Below, piece by piece: positions 7,064-16,420 of a stretch of 44,408 nt of DNA. The stretch is from positions 1-44,408 of the forward strand of contig JAJDOD010000023.1 of assembly GCA_022340315.1 (NCBI GenBank). The letters run 5' to 3'. Position 1 is the stretch's first letter; each line of letters starts with the position of its first letter. Under the pieces are notes generated by a model that searched no databases, was not told the DNA's origin, and worked only from the letters and a program-made list of their open reading frames with translations. The position numbers and the translations under genes were made by a program. Origin of the DNA: Silicimonas sp. (GTDB taxonomy: Bacteria; Pseudomonadota; Alphaproteobacteria; Rhodobacterales; Rhodobacteraceae).

Positions 7064-9238
7064 ATGACCGTCGTTACGGATTTCCTCAAGGCGGAGCGTA
7101 TGCCCGCTGTTCAAATTGCCGATCTGGACTGCACCGGTCCGGACCGGTTCATCAATCGCGAATTGTCGTGGCTGGCGTTCAACTGGCGCGTGCTTGAAGA
7201 GGCGCAGAACACCAAGGTTCCGTTGCTCGAGCGGCTGCGCTTCCTGTCGATTTCGGCCACCAACCTGGACGAATTCTATACCGTCCGCGTGGCGGGTCTG
7301 CGCGAGTTGGCGGATGCCGGAAATACCACCCCCGCCGCAGACGGGCTGACACCCGCGGAACAGCTCGTTCTCATCAACGCCGACGCGCGCCAGCTGCTCG
7401 AACGCCAACAGGATGTCTGGGTCACGCTGAGAGAGGAGCTGGCGGAAAACGGCATCGTGATCGAAACGAAGGACAGCCTGACCAAGGAAGATCAGATCTA
7501 CCTCGAAGAGGTCTTCCTCAGCCAGGTTTTCCCTGTGCTTTCGCCCCTCGCAATCGACCCGGCCCACCCGTTTCCCTTCATCGCGAACGAAGGCTATACG
7601 CTGGCTCTGGAACTGGTCCGCAAGTCCGACAAGCGCCACCTGCGCGCGCTGCTGCCGGTGCCTCACACCATCGACCGTTTCGTATCGCTTCCCGCGGCCT
7701 CCGGCTACCGCTTCCTCCCGCTCGAGGACCTGCTGCTCCTGCATCTCGACCGGCTGTTCCCGGGCTATGTCACCACGGGCAGTTGCTCGTTCCGTGTGCT
7801 CCGTGACAGCGACCTGGAACTCGAGGAAGAAGCCGAGGACCTTGTGCGCGAGTTCGAAGTGGCTCTCAAGCGCCGCCGCCGAGGCGAGGTCATCCGCCTC
7901 ACCATGTCGGCCGACGCACCATCCGATCTGCGCAGGGTGGTCATGAGCGAACTTGACGTGGACGAAACCGAAATCGTCGAGATCCCCGGCATGATCGGCC
8001 TCGCCGACCTCTCCGAACTGGTCCTGGAAGACCGCGCCGATCTGCTCTGGCCGCCCTTCCAGCCCCGCGTGCCCGAACGCGTGCAGGACCACGACGGCGA
8101 CATGTTCGCGGCGATCCGCCAGAAGGACATGCTGCTGCACCATCCCTACGAGACCTTCGACATGGTCGTGCGCTTCCTGCGCCAGGCCGCGATGGACCCC
8201 GACGTGCTGGCGATCAAGCAGACGCTCTACCGCACCTCTCGCGACAGCCCGATCGTCGGCGCTCTCTGCGAGGCCGCCGAGGACGGCAAGTCAGTCACCG
8301 CACTTGTGGAACTCAAGGCCCGCTTCGACGAGGCCGCCAACATCCGCCAGTCGCGTCGGCTGGAACGCTCGGGCGCGCATGTGGTCTATGGCTTCCTGCA
8401 CTACAAGACACATGCCAAGATCAGCACCGTTGTGCGGCGCGAGAACGGCCAGTTGGTGACCTATACCCATTTCGGCACCGGCAACTATCACCCGATCACC
8501 GCGCGCTTCTACACCGACCTGAGCCTCTTCACCTGCGACGCCGCCCTTGGCCGCGACGCAACCAAGGTCTTCAACTACCTCTCCGGCTATGCCCAGCCCG
8601 AGGGGATGGAGAACCTCGCCATCTCGCCACTGACACTCAAGGACACTCTCCTCGAGCGCATCGCGGAGGAGGCGGAGAACGCGCTGAACGGCAAACCGGC
8701 GGCGATCTGGGCCAAGATGAACTCGCTGATCGAGCCCGATGTCATCGACGCGCTCTACCTCGCCAGCCAGGCCGGCGTGAAGATCGACCTCATCGTACGC
8801 GGAATCTGCGGGCTGAGGCCGGGTGTGAAGGGGCTGTCGGAAAACATCCGGGTCAAATCCATCGTGGGCCGGTTCCTCGAACATTCGCGCATTGTCTGCT
8901 TTGGAAACGGCAATGCGCTGCCGCACAAGAAGGCGCGGGTCTATATCTCGTCGGCCGACTGGATGGGACGCAACCTGGTCCGAAGGGTGGAAACACTCGT
9001 CGAATGCACCAATCCCACCGTAAAAGCGCAGATCGTCAGCCAGATCATGGCCGCGAACATGGCGGACGAGGCACAGAGCTGGATTCTCGGCCCCGACGGT
9101 TCCTATACCCGCGTGATGGTCCCCGAAGGCGAGCGCGCCTTCAACTGCCACCGGTTCTTCATGGAGAACCCTTCACTCTCGGGCCGAGGCTCGGCAGGCG
9201 CCAAGGACGTGCCGGAACTGACCCACAGCGAAGATTGA
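7064..9238 (+). CDS. ppk1: polyphosphate kinase 1
   Basis: A 724-residue enzyme that polymerises the gamma-phosphate of ATP into polyphosphate, reversibly. The four-domain layout is visible: N domain ([19 protein letters not shown] from about residue 25), head domain, and two phospholipase-D-like catalytic domains. The first catalytic domain carries HFGTGNYH (residues 469-476), where H469 aligns with the autophosphorylated histidine of E. coli PPK. The second carries LEHSRI with H607, the other active-site histidine, followed by [12 protein letters not shown]. The start at 7064 is accepted although the ribosome site is weak; M14 is an alternative. It shares the window with ppx (11326), but an opposite-strand block separates them. 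The stop nearly abuts the convergent gene at 9240. Confidence 0.97.
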   Translation: MTVVTDFLKAERMPAVQIADLDCTGPDRFINRELSWLAFNWRVLEEAQNTKVPLLERLRFLSISATNLDEFYTVRVAGLRELADAGNTTPAADGLTPAEQLVLINADARQLLERQQDVWVTLREELAENGIVIETKDSLTKEDQIYLEEVFLSQVFPVLSPLAIDPAHPFPFIANEGYTLALELVRKSDKRHLRALLPVPHTIDRFVSLPAASGYRFLPLEDLLLLHLDRLFPGYVTTGSCSFRVLRDSDLELEEEAEDLVREFEVALKRRRRGEVIRLTMSADAPSDLRRVVMSELDVDETEIVEIPGMIGLADLSELVLEDRADLLWPPFQPRVPERVQDHDGDMFAAIRQKDMLLHHPYETFDMVVRFLRQAAMDPDVLAIKQTLYRTSRDSPIVGALCEAAEDGKSVTALVELKARFDEAANIRQSRRLERSGAHVVYGFLHYKTHAKISTVVRRENGQLVTYTHFGTGNYHPITARFYTDLSLFTCDAALGRDATKVFNYLSGYAQPEGMENLAISPLTLKDTLLERIAEEAENALNGKPAAIWAKMNSLIEPDVIDALYLASQAGVKIDLIVRGICGLRPGVKGLSENIRVKSIVGRFLEHSRIVCFGNGNALPHKKARVYISSADWMGRNLVRRVETLVECTNPTVKAQIVSQIMAANMADEAQSWILGPDGSYTRVMVPEGERAFNCHRFFMENPSLSGRGSAGAKDVPELTHSED

Positions 9239-9239
9239 T

Positions 9240-10283
9240 CTAGGCGCCCTCGCCCTTCACCATCCCCGCAAGCGCCGTGCCCCAGAGCAGCAGCGGGATC
9301 GCCACGATTGCGCCGACCGGCCCCCAGAGCCACAGGAAGAACGTGACCGTCAGAAAGATCGCCAGCGGATTGACCGACAGCGACTTTCCAAGAAACACAG
9401 GCGTCAGGAACTGCGACTCGATCGTGTTCAGCGTCAGGTAGACACCAAGCGGCACAACCGACATCGCGCCGTCGAACACCGTGATCCCGACCACAAGCAG
9501 CGCGGCAGACAGCGCGGCGGGCCCGAGATAGATCAGGAAATTCAGCAGGAATGCCGCGATTCCCCATAGAATCGGCGATGGCATCCCGATAGCGGCATAA
9601 GCCGCACCCACAGCCACGCCGAGGCAGAGATTGATCGTGCTGATCGTCAGGAAGTACCTCGCCACCCGACGTTCGGCCGAGAGCAACAGCAAGGTAAACT
9701 CGATCCGCTTGTCCGGTGCGGCCAGCCGTTTCGAAGCCGCCTGGTAGATTTCGCGCTTGGTCAAAAGGAAGAAAAAGAACGTGCCGAGGAAAACCAGCAT
9801 CTGCGCAAAAATTGCAGGGGCAAGCAGCACCACGTCCTCGACGCTCGGGATCGCATCCGCCGGGCTTTCCTCAGCCGGTTCATCGGCACTCTTCGCCTCA
9901 CCGGCGCCAGGGTCCACCATTTCCTTGACGCTCTCCTCGACCTCGCGCAGTCCCCGCAACTCGCGTTGAATGCTGTAAAGCGACGAGTTGAGTTCGCTGT
10001 AGAGCTTCGGGAACGCATTGACGGCCCGCTCGGCTGCCGGCTGGAAAAGCAGGAACAGCACAACGAGAGCAGAGATGCCGGTGAGGAACGAAAGAAACGC
10101 CGTTATAATCTTCGGCAGCCCCAGCGAATCCAGCCGGTCCGATGCGGGCGACAGAATGACGACCGAAATCACCGCCAGGATGACCGGCGAAACGAAATCC
10201 TGCATGACATCAAGCGCCGCGAAAAATATCACGACGGCGATCAAGATGACCGAAACCTTTGCGGCCGTATCAAGTGTTTGCAT
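9240..10283 (-). CDS. AI-2E family transporter, second paralogue
   Basis: A 347-residue membrane protein starting MQTLDTAAKVSVILIAVV, chosen because GAGGGG lies just upstream of this ATG. Hydrophobic blocks are near residues 8-50, 60-80, 155-175 and 205-330. The C-terminal signature TIESQFLTPVFLGKSLSVNPLAIFLTV matches the AI-2E/PerM family. An acidic, proline- and alanine-rich loop (about residues 120-148) interrupts the soluble region and differs from the permease at 4392. It lies downstream of purine nucleoside phosphorylase on the same strand (95-base gap) and converges with ppk. Substrate unknown. Confidence 0.85.
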   Translation of the reverse strand: MQTLDTAAKVSVILIAVVIFFAALDVMQDFVSPVILAVISVVILSPASDRLDSLGLPKIITAFLSFLTGISALVVLFLLFQPAAERAVNAFPKLYSELNSSLYSIQRELRGLREVEESVKEMVDPGAGEAKSADEPAEESPADAIPSVEDVVLLAPAIFAQMLVFLGTFFFFLLTKREIYQAASKRLAAPDKRIEFTLLLLSAERRVARYFLTISTINLCLGVAVGAAYAAIGMPSPILWGIAAFLLNFLIYLGPAALSAALLVVGITVFDGAMSVVPLGVYLTLNTIESQFLTPVFLGKSLSVNPLAIFLTVTFFLWLWGPVGAIVAIPLLLWGTALAGMVKGEGA

Positions 10284-10378
10284 TGTCCACCCCTCGAACG
10301 CCCCATTCCTGTCGCGTTTGCCGCGCAGGTCAAGGCATGCCGTCACGGCACCCCGGCCGCTCGGTGGGCGCTCGCCTA

Positions 10379-11188
10379 TCAGCCTGCGCCCGGCAACCCG
10401 GAAAGCCAAGCTCTCAGGATCTTCTCAAGCTTCGCCGCACCCACCGGCGCGCTTGCCTTGGTGTGCGCATGGCTGATGTGCTCGTTGCCCAGCCCGGCGG
10501 CCATGTTGGTGACCACGGAAATCGCGGCGACCCGCAGGCCCAGGAACCGCGCCAGGATCACCTCCGGAACGGTCGACATGCCCACGGCATCGGCCCCCAG
10601 CACCTTCAGCGCCCGTATTTCGGCCGGCGTCTCGAACATCGGCCCCGGCCACCAGGCATAGACGCCCTCGGGCAAAGGGATGCCAAGCGCCTCGGCATGT
10701 CGCACAAGATCGGCGCGCATCTCCCGGTCATAGGCCTCGGTCATGTTGACGAAACGCCGGTCGGTCCCCTCCCCGATCAGCGGCGAAAGCCCGGCATAGT
10801 TAAGGTGATCCGAAAGCAGCATAAGCGCGCCCGGTGGAATATCCGCCCGAAACGACCCGCAGGCATTGGTCAGGATCAACTGCCCTGCGCCCAGCGCCTG
10901 CAAGGTCTCCAGCGGCACCCGCATCGCATCGGCACGCCCGTGCTCATAGAAGTGCTCCCGCCCCCCCAGCACCGCAACCGGCACGCCTTGCAGACGGCCG
11001 ATCACCAGTTTCGGAGAGTGTCCCGAGACACCGGCGCGGGGAAACCCCGGAAGGTCGGCGTAGTCGATCGACACGCCGTCCACCTGATCGGCCAGCCCTC
11101 CCAGGCCGGAACCAAGCACCAGCCCGACCCGAACCTCGGCGTCCGGGCTGTGGTTTCGAATGATTTCAACTGCGCGCTGATCTGTCAT
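10379..11188 (-). CDS. punA: purine nucleoside phosphorylase
   Basis: A 269-residue cytoplasmic enzyme of the trimeric (PNP/MTAP, class II) family that splits purine ribonucleosides with phosphate into base and ribose-1-phosphate, for purine salvage. Recognisable elements are VGLVLGSGLGGLADQ (phosphate loop), GHSPKLVIGRLQG, LGGREHFYEHG, LTNACGSF, WWPGPMFETPAEIR (base/ribose site glutamate) and VTNMAAGL. Length is normal for the family. The start ATG at 11186-11188 fits the family N-terminus. It is divergent from ppx, and an AI-2E-type permease gene lies downstream. punA is used here for the class II enzyme; xapA- or deoD-style names are also applied to relatives. Confidence 0.9.
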   Translation of the reverse strand: MTDQRAVEIIRNHSPDAEVRVGLVLGSGLGGLADQVDGVSIDYADLPGFPRAGVSGHSPKLVIGRLQGVPVAVLGGREHFYEHGRADAMRVPLETLQALGAGQLILTNACGSFRADIPPGALMLLSDHLNYAGLSPLIGEGTDRRFVNMTEAYDREMRADLVRHAEALGIPLPEGVYAWWPGPMFETPAEIRALKVLGADAVGMSTVPEVILARFLGLRVAAISVVTNMAAGLGNEHISHAHTKASAPVGAAKLEKILRAWLSGLPGAG

Positions 11189-11325
11189 GAACGGTCCTGC
11201 CTGGCTTTGCCATCAAGAGTGCGACGGGCCCGCCGCCATCGCAAGCCTTGCCGTTCGGGACCGGAACATTGCACCGATCCACGAATTCATGCACATTCCG
11301 CCTCGCGTTGCCTTGGGGAGATGAC

Positions 11326-12870
11326 ATGGACGGCAGCAAGTCCGGCGACAAGGAAGACTGGGCGCCATTCGGTCGCCCGCTCTTCGATGACCCCTCCGTT
11401 CGGGCGCTCAGCCGCGTCGGCGTTGTGGATGTCGGCTCGAACTCGGTCCGGATGGTCGTCTTCGACGGCGCGGCGCGCAGCCCCGCCTATTTCTTCAACG
11501 AAAAGGTGATGGCCGGCCTCGGCGGCGGCATGGCCGAAACCGGGCGGCTGAACCCCGAGGGGCGCGTGCGCGCGCTCGCGGCGATCAAGCGATTTCAGCA
11601 CCTGGCCGACGCAATGGGCATCACGCCGCTGTCGGCCGTGGCGACGGCGGCGGTGCGCGACGCCGAGGACGGACCGGACTTCCAGAGCGACGTCGAGCGC
11701 GAGACCGGCCTGAAGCTCTACGTCATCGAGGGCGAGGAAGAGGCCCGGCTCTCGGCTCAGGGCGTGTTGCTCGGCTGGCCCGACGCCGAGGGGCTGGTCT
11801 GCGATATCGGCGGCTCGTCGATGGAACTCGCGGAACTGACCGGGGGCCAGGTCGGCACCTGCCTGACCTCGAACCTCGGCCCGCAGCGGCTGAAGACGGT
11901 GAAGGGCGGCAAGAAGGGCCGCAAGGCTGTCATCCGCGAAGGGGTCCGCAAACTGGCCGACGAAATCGGCCGCAAGAGTGGCCGGCTCTTCCTTGTGGGC
12001 GGATCATGGCGGGCGATTGCACGCATCGACATGGACCGGCGCGGCTACCCCCTGACGGTGCTTCACGAGTACCGGATGAGCCGCAAGGCGCTCTATGCGA
12101 CCATCGCGCATATCGCCGCCACGCCCGTTGAGGAACTTCGCCTGCGCACCGGCATAGGCGAAAGCCGGATGGACCTCGTGCCGCTCGCCTCCCAGGTCCT
12201 GAAGGAACTGGTACGCGAGTTGAAGCCCAGGGATATCGCCGTGTCCAGCTACGGTATCCGCGAGGGCATGCTCTACGAGCAGATGCCCCAGCGCATCCGC
12301 GACCGCGATCCGCTGATCGAGGCCTGCCGTTTTGCCGAGGCCAAGGACGCGCGCATGCCCGGCTTTGGCAAGCGTCTCCACGAGTTCGTCACACCGCTCT
12401 TCACCGCCCGGAACGCGCCCGACGCACGGCTGGTCAAGGCCGCCTGCCTCCTGCACGACGTCAGCTGGCGCGCCCATCCCGACTATCGCCACGAGGTCTG
12501 CTTCGACGAGGCGACACGCGCCAATCTCGGTGGCATGAACCACGAGGAACGCATCTTCCTCGGCGTCTCGCTCCTGCACCGCTACAAGAACTCGCGCGAC
12601 GGCTCACCCTTCCAGCCGCTTTTCGACCTGCTGGACGAAGACGATATCCGCTGGGCCGAGATCCTCGGCAAGGCCATGCGTTTTGGCGCCATGCTGACGG
12701 CCTCGAAAAACGAGGACATGGGAAAGCTGAAATTCTACCCCAAGCGCAAGCGTCTTGAACTGCATCTCGCGCCGGGCACGCGCGATCTGTTCGGCGAGGT
12801 GGCCGAGGCACGGCTCGGCGCGCTCGCCGCCGCACTGGGCGAAGTGGAGATCGTCGTCAAGGGCCGCTAG
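11326..12870 (+). CDS. ppx: exopolyphosphatase, Ppx/GppA family
   Basis: A 514-residue sugar-kinase-fold phosphatase that trims polyphosphate from its ends or hydrolyses pppGpp. The start at 11326 is supported by GGGGAG five bases upstream; a longer frame from 11248 has no such support. N-terminal motifs are VVDVGSNSVRMVVFDG (phosphate-1 loop), ATAAVRDAEDG, EGEEEARLSAQG and VCDIGGSSMELAEL (phosphate-2 loop). The C-terminal part (about 310-500) resembles the HD-like region of long Ppx proteins, with HDVSWRAHPDYRHE. Together with ppk1 it completes a polyphosphate synthesis/degradation pair. Its stop shares a CTAG tetranucleotide with the stop of the convergent small gene at 12867. Confidence 0.9.
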   Translation: MDGSKSGDKEDWAPFGRPLFDDPSVRALSRVGVVDVGSNSVRMVVFDGAARSPAYFFNEKVMAGLGGGMAETGRLNPEGRVRALAAIKRFQHLADAMGITPLSAVATAAVRDAEDGPDFQSDVERETGLKLYVIEGEEEARLSAQGVLLGWPDAEGLVCDIGGSSMELAELTGGQVGTCLTSNLGPQRLKTVKGGKKGRKAVIREGVRKLADEIGRKSGRLFLVGGSWRAIARIDMDRRGYPLTVLHEYRMSRKALYATIAHIAATPVEELRLRTGIGESRMDLVPLASQVLKELVRELKPRDIAVSSYGIREGMLYEQMPQRIRDRDPLIEACRFAEAKDARMPGFGKRLHEFVTPLFTARNAPDARLVKAACLLHDVSWRAHPDYRHEVCFDEATRANLGGMNHEERIFLGVSLLHRYKNSRDGSPFQPLFDLLDEDDIRWAEILGKAMRFGAMLTASKNEDMGKLKFYPKRKRLELHLAPGTRDLFGEVAEARLGALAAALGEVEIVVKGR

Positions 12871-13145
12871 AGTTCGACCTCGCCCTCCTCACCCTCGCCC
12901 TGCTCCAATGGTGTCTTGCGCCGGATGATGATGTCGCCGTTCGGCAGGACCTCGGGCGGGTGATAGGCGTTCAGGTCCTCGACGAAGCCCTGCAAATCCT
13001 CGATTGCCGGATCCATCTCGGCCATGAACCCCTGCATGAACAGCCGCAGCGCCTCGGCCATAAGGTCGCGCCCGCGCTCCTGCTCCTGAGCCAGCGCAGG
13101 CCCGGCGGCGATCATGAGCATCGAGAAGGCAAAAACACGTTTCAT
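12867..13145 (-). CDS. small exported hypothetical protein
   Basis: A 92-residue protein with a clear signal peptide (MKRVFAFSMLMIAAGPALA, cleavage after ALA). The mature part has a helical segment (RDLMAEALRLFMQGFMAEMDPAIEDLQGF), a short PPEVLPNGDIIIRR stretch and an acidic EGEEGEVEL tail. Proteins of this shape occur next to ppx or argF in Rhodobacteraceae, but I know of no function. An ATG three codons upstream (13154) is an alternative start; neither has a strong ribosome site. Expected location is the periplasm. A dispersed hairpin repeat separates it from argF. The upstream frame is much longer, but those residues do not look like protein. Confidence 0.65.
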   Translation of the reverse strand: MKRVFAFSMLMIAAGPALAQEQERGRDLMAEALRLFMQGFMAEMDPAIEDLQGFVEDLNAYHPPEVLPNGDIIIRRKTPLEQGEGEEGEVEL

Positions 13146-13168
13146 GGCAACCATGATATCATGGCGGC

Positions 13169-13249
13169 TTTCATCGGTCCAAAAATATCCTGGGGAGGTC
13201 TGGAGGGGTGAAACCCCTCCAGCGGATCGACGCGCGAAGCGCGGTGAAA
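13169..13249 (-). repeat. dispersed two-hairpin repeat, copy 1 (after argF)
   Basis: Read on the minus strand it starts immediately after the argF stop. Hairpin 1 is CGCGC-GAA-GCGCG in plus orientation (13231-13243). A conserved CGATCCG linker follows. Hairpin 2 has 9-base arms CTGGAGGGG / CCCCTCCAG (13200-13222), then ACCTCCCCAGGATATTTTTGG. The same modules in the same order occur at 27749-27830 and 40321-40403. The T-rich end may act as a terminator for argF. Confidence 0.85.
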
Positions 13250-14176
13250 CTATTCCTCCAGGCACCAGCGCATGATGGCTTTCTGTGCATGAAGCCGGTT
13301 CTCGGCCTCGTCGAAAATCACCGAATGCGGCCCATCCATGACCTCGTTGGTCGCTTCCTCGCCGCGATGGGCGGGCAGGCAATGCATGAAAAGGGCGTCC
13401 GGCCTGGCATGCCGCATCAGCTCGGCATTGACCTGGTAGGGCCGCAGCTGGTTGTGCCGCCGCTCCTTCGCGGTCTGGCTGTCGTGCATCGAGATCCAGG
13501 TGTCGGTCACCACGAGATCGGCGCCCTCCACCGCTTTCGCCGGGTCTCGCTCGATGGCCAGGTTGACACCTTCGCCACGCGCGAAGGCCAGCACCGCCGG
13601 CTCCGGATCCAACGTCTCCGGTCCCGAGAACGTGATGTCGAACCCGAGGCGCCCGGCGGCATGGGCGAAGCTCGCGAAAACGTTGTTGCCATCGCCGCAC
13701 CAGACCACCTTCTTGCCCTTGATCGGACCGCGATGTTCTTCGAAGGTCATCACGTCGGCCATGATCTGGCAGGGATGGGTGCGATTGGTCAGCCCGTTGA
13801 TCACCGGGATCGTGGCGTGCTCGGCCAGTTCCAGAAGCGCCTCCTCCTCGAAGGTCCGGATCATGATCATGTCGACATAGCGCGACAGCACCCGCGCGGT
13901 ATCGGCGATGGTCTCGCCGTGACCAAGTTGCATCTCCGAACCGGTCAGAACCAGCGTCTCGCCGCCCATCTGGCGCACGCCTACGTCGAAGGAAACACGC
14001 GTCCGCGTCGAAGGCTTCTCGAAGATCAGCGCGACCATGCGCCCCGCCAGCACCTGCTCGTCGTCGCGCGCGCCCTTGCTGCGGCCCGCACGGGCGGACT
14101 TGATCCGCAATGCCTCGTCGAGGATCGACCTCAGCGCCACCGCGTCGGTCTTGTGAATATCAAGGAAATGTTTCAT
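13250..14176 (-). CDS. argF: ornithine carbamoyltransferase
   Basis: A 308-residue enzyme making citrulline from ornithine and carbamoyl phosphate (arginine biosynthesis, cytoplasm). The start is the ATG at 14174-14176 ([13 protein letters not shown]). Diagnostic motifs are the carbamoyl-phosphate loop [12 protein letters not shown], the second-subunit site HPCQ ([10 protein letters not shown]) and the ornithine-site [10 protein letters not shown] near the C-terminus. It follows argD on the same strand with a 52-base gap, so the two are a likely operon in pathway order. Hsp33 (hslO), which often follows argF in relatives, is not here; a dispersed repeat and a small exported protein gene follow instead. 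Confidence 0.97.
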   Translation of the reverse strand: MKHFLDIHKTDAVALRSILDEALRIKSARAGRSKGARDDEQVLAGRMVALIFEKPSTRTRVSFDVGVRQMGGETLVLTGSEMQLGHGETIADTARVLSRYVDMIMIRTFEEEALLELAEHATIPVINGLTNRTHPCQIMADVMTFEEHRGPIKGKKVVWCGDGNNVFASFAHAAGRLGFDITFSGPETLDPEPAVLAFARGEGVNLAIERDPAKAVEGADLVVTDTWISMHDSQTAKERRHNQLRPYQVNAELMRHARPDALFMHCLPAHRGEEATNEVMDGPHSVIFDEAENRLHAQKAIMRWCLEE

Positions 14177-14228
14177 GGCGTCGCCTCTTTCGGCGTTGAA
14201 TTTTTGCGTATTTTCAAAGAGATGAAGA

Positions 14229-15401
14229 TCAGCCGGCTTCCACGGCAGCAGCCGCCGCGTCCAGCCGTCGCACCGCTTCGGCGATCTCCTCGTCGCTGAT
14301 GTTGAGCGGCGGCAGAAGGCGCACGACATTGTCCGCCGCAGGCACCACGATCAACTCGTTGGAATAACCCGCCTTTACCACTTCCGCGTTCGGCGCCTTG
14401 CACTTGAGACCCAGCATCAGGCCTTGGCCGCGCACGGCCTCGAAGACATCCGGGTGCGCCGCGACCAGGCCTTCCAGCCTCTGGCGGAAAGCGCCGGCCT
14501 TGCGGTTGACCTCGGCCAGGAAAGCGTCGTCAGCCACGATCTTCATCACCGCGTTGCCCACTGCGCAGGCCAGAGGGTTGCCGCCATAGGTCGAGCCATG
14601 CGTGCCCAGGGTCATGCCCGAGGCCGCATTCTCGGTCGCCAGCACTGCGCCCAGCGGGAAGCCGCCGCCGATGCCCTTGGCGACCATCATGATGTCGGGC
14701 GTGACGCCTGACCATTCATGTGCGAATAGCCGGCCCGTCCGGCCGACACCGCATTGCACCTCGTCGAAGATCAGAAGCGCGCCGGTTTCGTCGCAGAGAT
14801 CGCGAAGACCCTTCAGGCACTGGTCGGGGATCGGGATGATCCCTCCCTCGCCCTGCACCGGCTCGATGATGACCGCCGCGGTCTTGCCGGTGATCGCCGC
14901 GCGCGTGGCGTCATGGTCGCCAAACGGCACCTGGGTGAAGCCCGGCAGAAGCGGCCCGAACCCCTTGACCATCTTCTCGGCACCCGAAGCCGCGATGGCC
15001 GCCGAGGACCGCCCGTGGAACGCGCCGCCGAAGGCCACGATCTCGGACCGGTCCTCGCCTTTGTCGTACCAGTATTTCCGCGCCATCTTGACGGCCAGTT
15101 CCATCGCCTCGGTGCCCGAGTTGGTGAAGAACACCGTGTCGGCGAAGGTCGCCTCGGTCAGCCGGTCGGCCAGCTCCTGCTGCTGGCTTATGTTGTAAAG
15201 GTTCGAGACATGCCAAAGCGTCTCCGCCTGCTTCGTCAAAGCCGCCGTCAGTTCCGGGTTGGCGTGCCCCAGCACGTTGACCGCGATGCCGCTGCCAAGG
15301 TCGAGAAAGCGTCGCCCGTCCGCCTCGATCAACCAGATGCCTTCGCCCTTGACGAAATTCATCGGCGCGCGGGAGTAGGTCGGCAGAACGGACGGTATCA
15401 T
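14229..15401 (-). CDS. argD: acetylornithine aminotransferase
   Basis: A 390-residue class III PLP-dependent aminotransferase converting N-acetylglutamate semialdehyde to N-acetylornithine. The start is the ATG at 15399-15401 ([16 protein letters not shown]), which has GAAGGA upstream; an ATG ten codons earlier is less family-like. Landmarks are [17 protein letters not shown], the FGGAFHGRS substrate/PLP region, [15 protein letters not shown], and the PLP lysine in [14 protein letters not shown]. The enzyme may double as succinyldiaminopimelate aminotransferase, as in E. coli. It is the first gene of argD-argF; a 19-bp palindrome lies about 90 bases upstream. Confidence 0.96.
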   Translation of the reverse strand: MIPSVLPTYSRAPMNFVKGEGIWLIEADGRRFLDLGSGIAVNVLGHANPELTAALTKQAETLWHVSNLYNISQQQELADRLTEATFADTVFFTNSGTEAMELAVKMARKYWYDKGEDRSEIVAFGGAFHGRSSAAIAASGAEKMVKGFGPLLPGFTQVPFGDHDATRAAITGKTAAVIIEPVQGEGGIIPIPDQCLKGLRDLCDETGALLIFDEVQCGVGRTGRLFAHEWSGVTPDIMMVAKGIGGGFPLGAVLATENAASGMTLGTHGSTYGGNPLACAVGNAVMKIVADDAFLAEVNRKAGAFRQRLEGLVAAHPDVFEAVRGQGLMLGLKCKAPNAEVVKAGYSNELIVVPAADNVVRLLPPLNISDEEIAEAVRRLDAAAAAVEAG

Positions 15402-15489
15402 CGTGTGATCCTTCGCAAAAAATAGAGCCAAGAGGTGCCAGCCGGGGCTGGTCGAGTCAACGTGTGTTGAAGATGGACGTGCGGAAACG

Positions 15490-15508
15490 GACGCTGAAAT
15501 TCAGCGTC
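15490..15508. promoter_or_regulatory. perfect 19-bp palindrome upstream of argD
   Basis: GACGCTGAA-A-TTCAGCGTC: 9-base arms around a single A, between the Lin0512 genes and argD, with its near edge 89 bases upstream of the argD start. A dyad of this length suggests a dimeric regulator site controlling argDF. As RNA it would fold only poorly because the loop is one base. The regulator is unknown. Confidence 0.5.
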
Positions 15509-15574
15509 GGCGTCGTAGCGAGATGGTCGCGTGCATCGTCATACGCGCGGCTTTAGAGGATAAGCGGCCTTCGC

Positions 15575-15940
15575 TCAAGCCTTTTGCGCGGCCTCGCGCA
15601 CAAGCGCGGGATCGAGGAACGCCTCCACCGCCGCCGTGGCCACCACCGTCACCTCGCCACTGTCGGGGTTGGTGATGTCCAGTCCGCCGTGGGTTACGGT
15701 GACACTCACCCGCCCGCGCGGCAGCCCCGCCTTCAGCGCTTCGGTGTCCACCGCCTCCGGCACCTGCGCGCCCACTGTCACGCGGACCTCCATCTCGGTA
15801 TGCGCAACCCCCAAAGCCGGGAAGAGCGGGATCGACGAATGCCGGATCGCATCCTCGATCGCGCGGGCCGCCGCCTTGGTATAGTCGCGCCCGTGCAGGT
15901 CATTGCCCTGCCCCATCTCGATGATGAACCGTTGGCTCAT
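15575..15940 (-). CDS. Lin0512 family protein (downstream paralogue)
   Basis: A 121-residue protein of the uncharacterised Lin0512 family. Conserved features shared with the adjacent gene are the N-terminal E-x-G-x-G-x-x-L, the segment DYTKAAARAIEDAIRHSSI, then PEAVD and the GGLD turn before a final beta-strand/helix (TVVATAAVEAFLD). No signal peptide or membrane segment is seen. Function unknown. Its ATG overlaps the stop of the upstream paralogue by four bases (ATGA, 15937-15940), so the two are translationally coupled and possibly form a hetero-oligomer. Confidence 0.8.
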   Translation of the reverse strand: MSQRFIIEMGQGNDLHGRDYTKAAARAIEDAIRHSSIPLFPALGVAHTEMEVRVTVGAQVPEAVDTEALKAGLPRGRVSVTVTHGGLDITNPDSGEVTVVATAAVEAFLDPALVREAAQKA

Positions 15941-16278
15941 GCGACGCCCTCCAGCGCCACCGAGATCGCCGCATTGGCGATCACCGTGGGCTTGCCGCCA
16001 TCGCCGCGCGGCACGTCCAGCCCGCCCTTCACCACCGAGAACGTCGGCTGGCCGTAAGGGAAAACAGCCTCGAGTGCTGCGATATCCACGGCCTCGGGGT
16101 TCTGCACTCCGATCTCGACGGTCAGCAGCATCGCCTGCTTCTCAACCCCGAAAAGCTCGGCCAGGTTGATCGAGTTGTGCCAGAGCGCGTCGCGAAGCGC
16201 CCGCACGGCGGCTTGCGTGTAATCCTGCCGGCGGAGCGAGGTGCCCATGCCGAACTCGGTCAGAAGTCGTTTCGCCAT
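15937..16278 (-). CDS. Lin0512 family protein (upstream paralogue)
   Basis: A 113-residue protein starting MAKRLLTEFGMGTSLRRQDYT; a longer frame begins 23 codons upstream but the extra residues are not family-like. Aligned by eye with its neighbour it keeps E-x-G-M-G, DYTQAAVRALRDALWHNSI, the NPEAVD motif and GGLD, while much else differs, so the duplication is old. Function is unknown for the family. It is divergent from gcrA (142-base gap) and is the first gene of the two-gene unit. Confidence 0.8.
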   Translation of the reverse strand: MAKRLLTEFGMGTSLRRQDYTQAAVRALRDALWHNSINLAELFGVEKQAMLLTVEIGVQNPEAVDIAALEAVFPYGQPTFSVVKGGLDVPRGDGGKPTVIANAAISVALEGVA

Positions 16279-16420
16279 GCGCCTTCTATCCGCCATCCAC
16301 CCCGGCTTGTCGAGCGCAGGCGCCGCCTTGTGCTGTTTTTGAAACACTGCGCCTGGCCCCGCTTGTATCGGCGCCGCCAGTGACTAGAATAGAAGGCTAA
16401 CGAAAAACAGGTGACACAGT

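Noticed and set aside
4392-10283. Idea of an autoinducer-2 quorum-sensing locus from two AI-2E family permeases
   Set aside because: No luxS, lsr or receptor genes are present, and the family name does not establish the substrate.
13146-13700. Upstream extension of the small exported protein frame
   Set aside because: It runs through the dispersed repeat and antisense to argF; only the part from 13145 down has a signal peptide and protein-like sequence.
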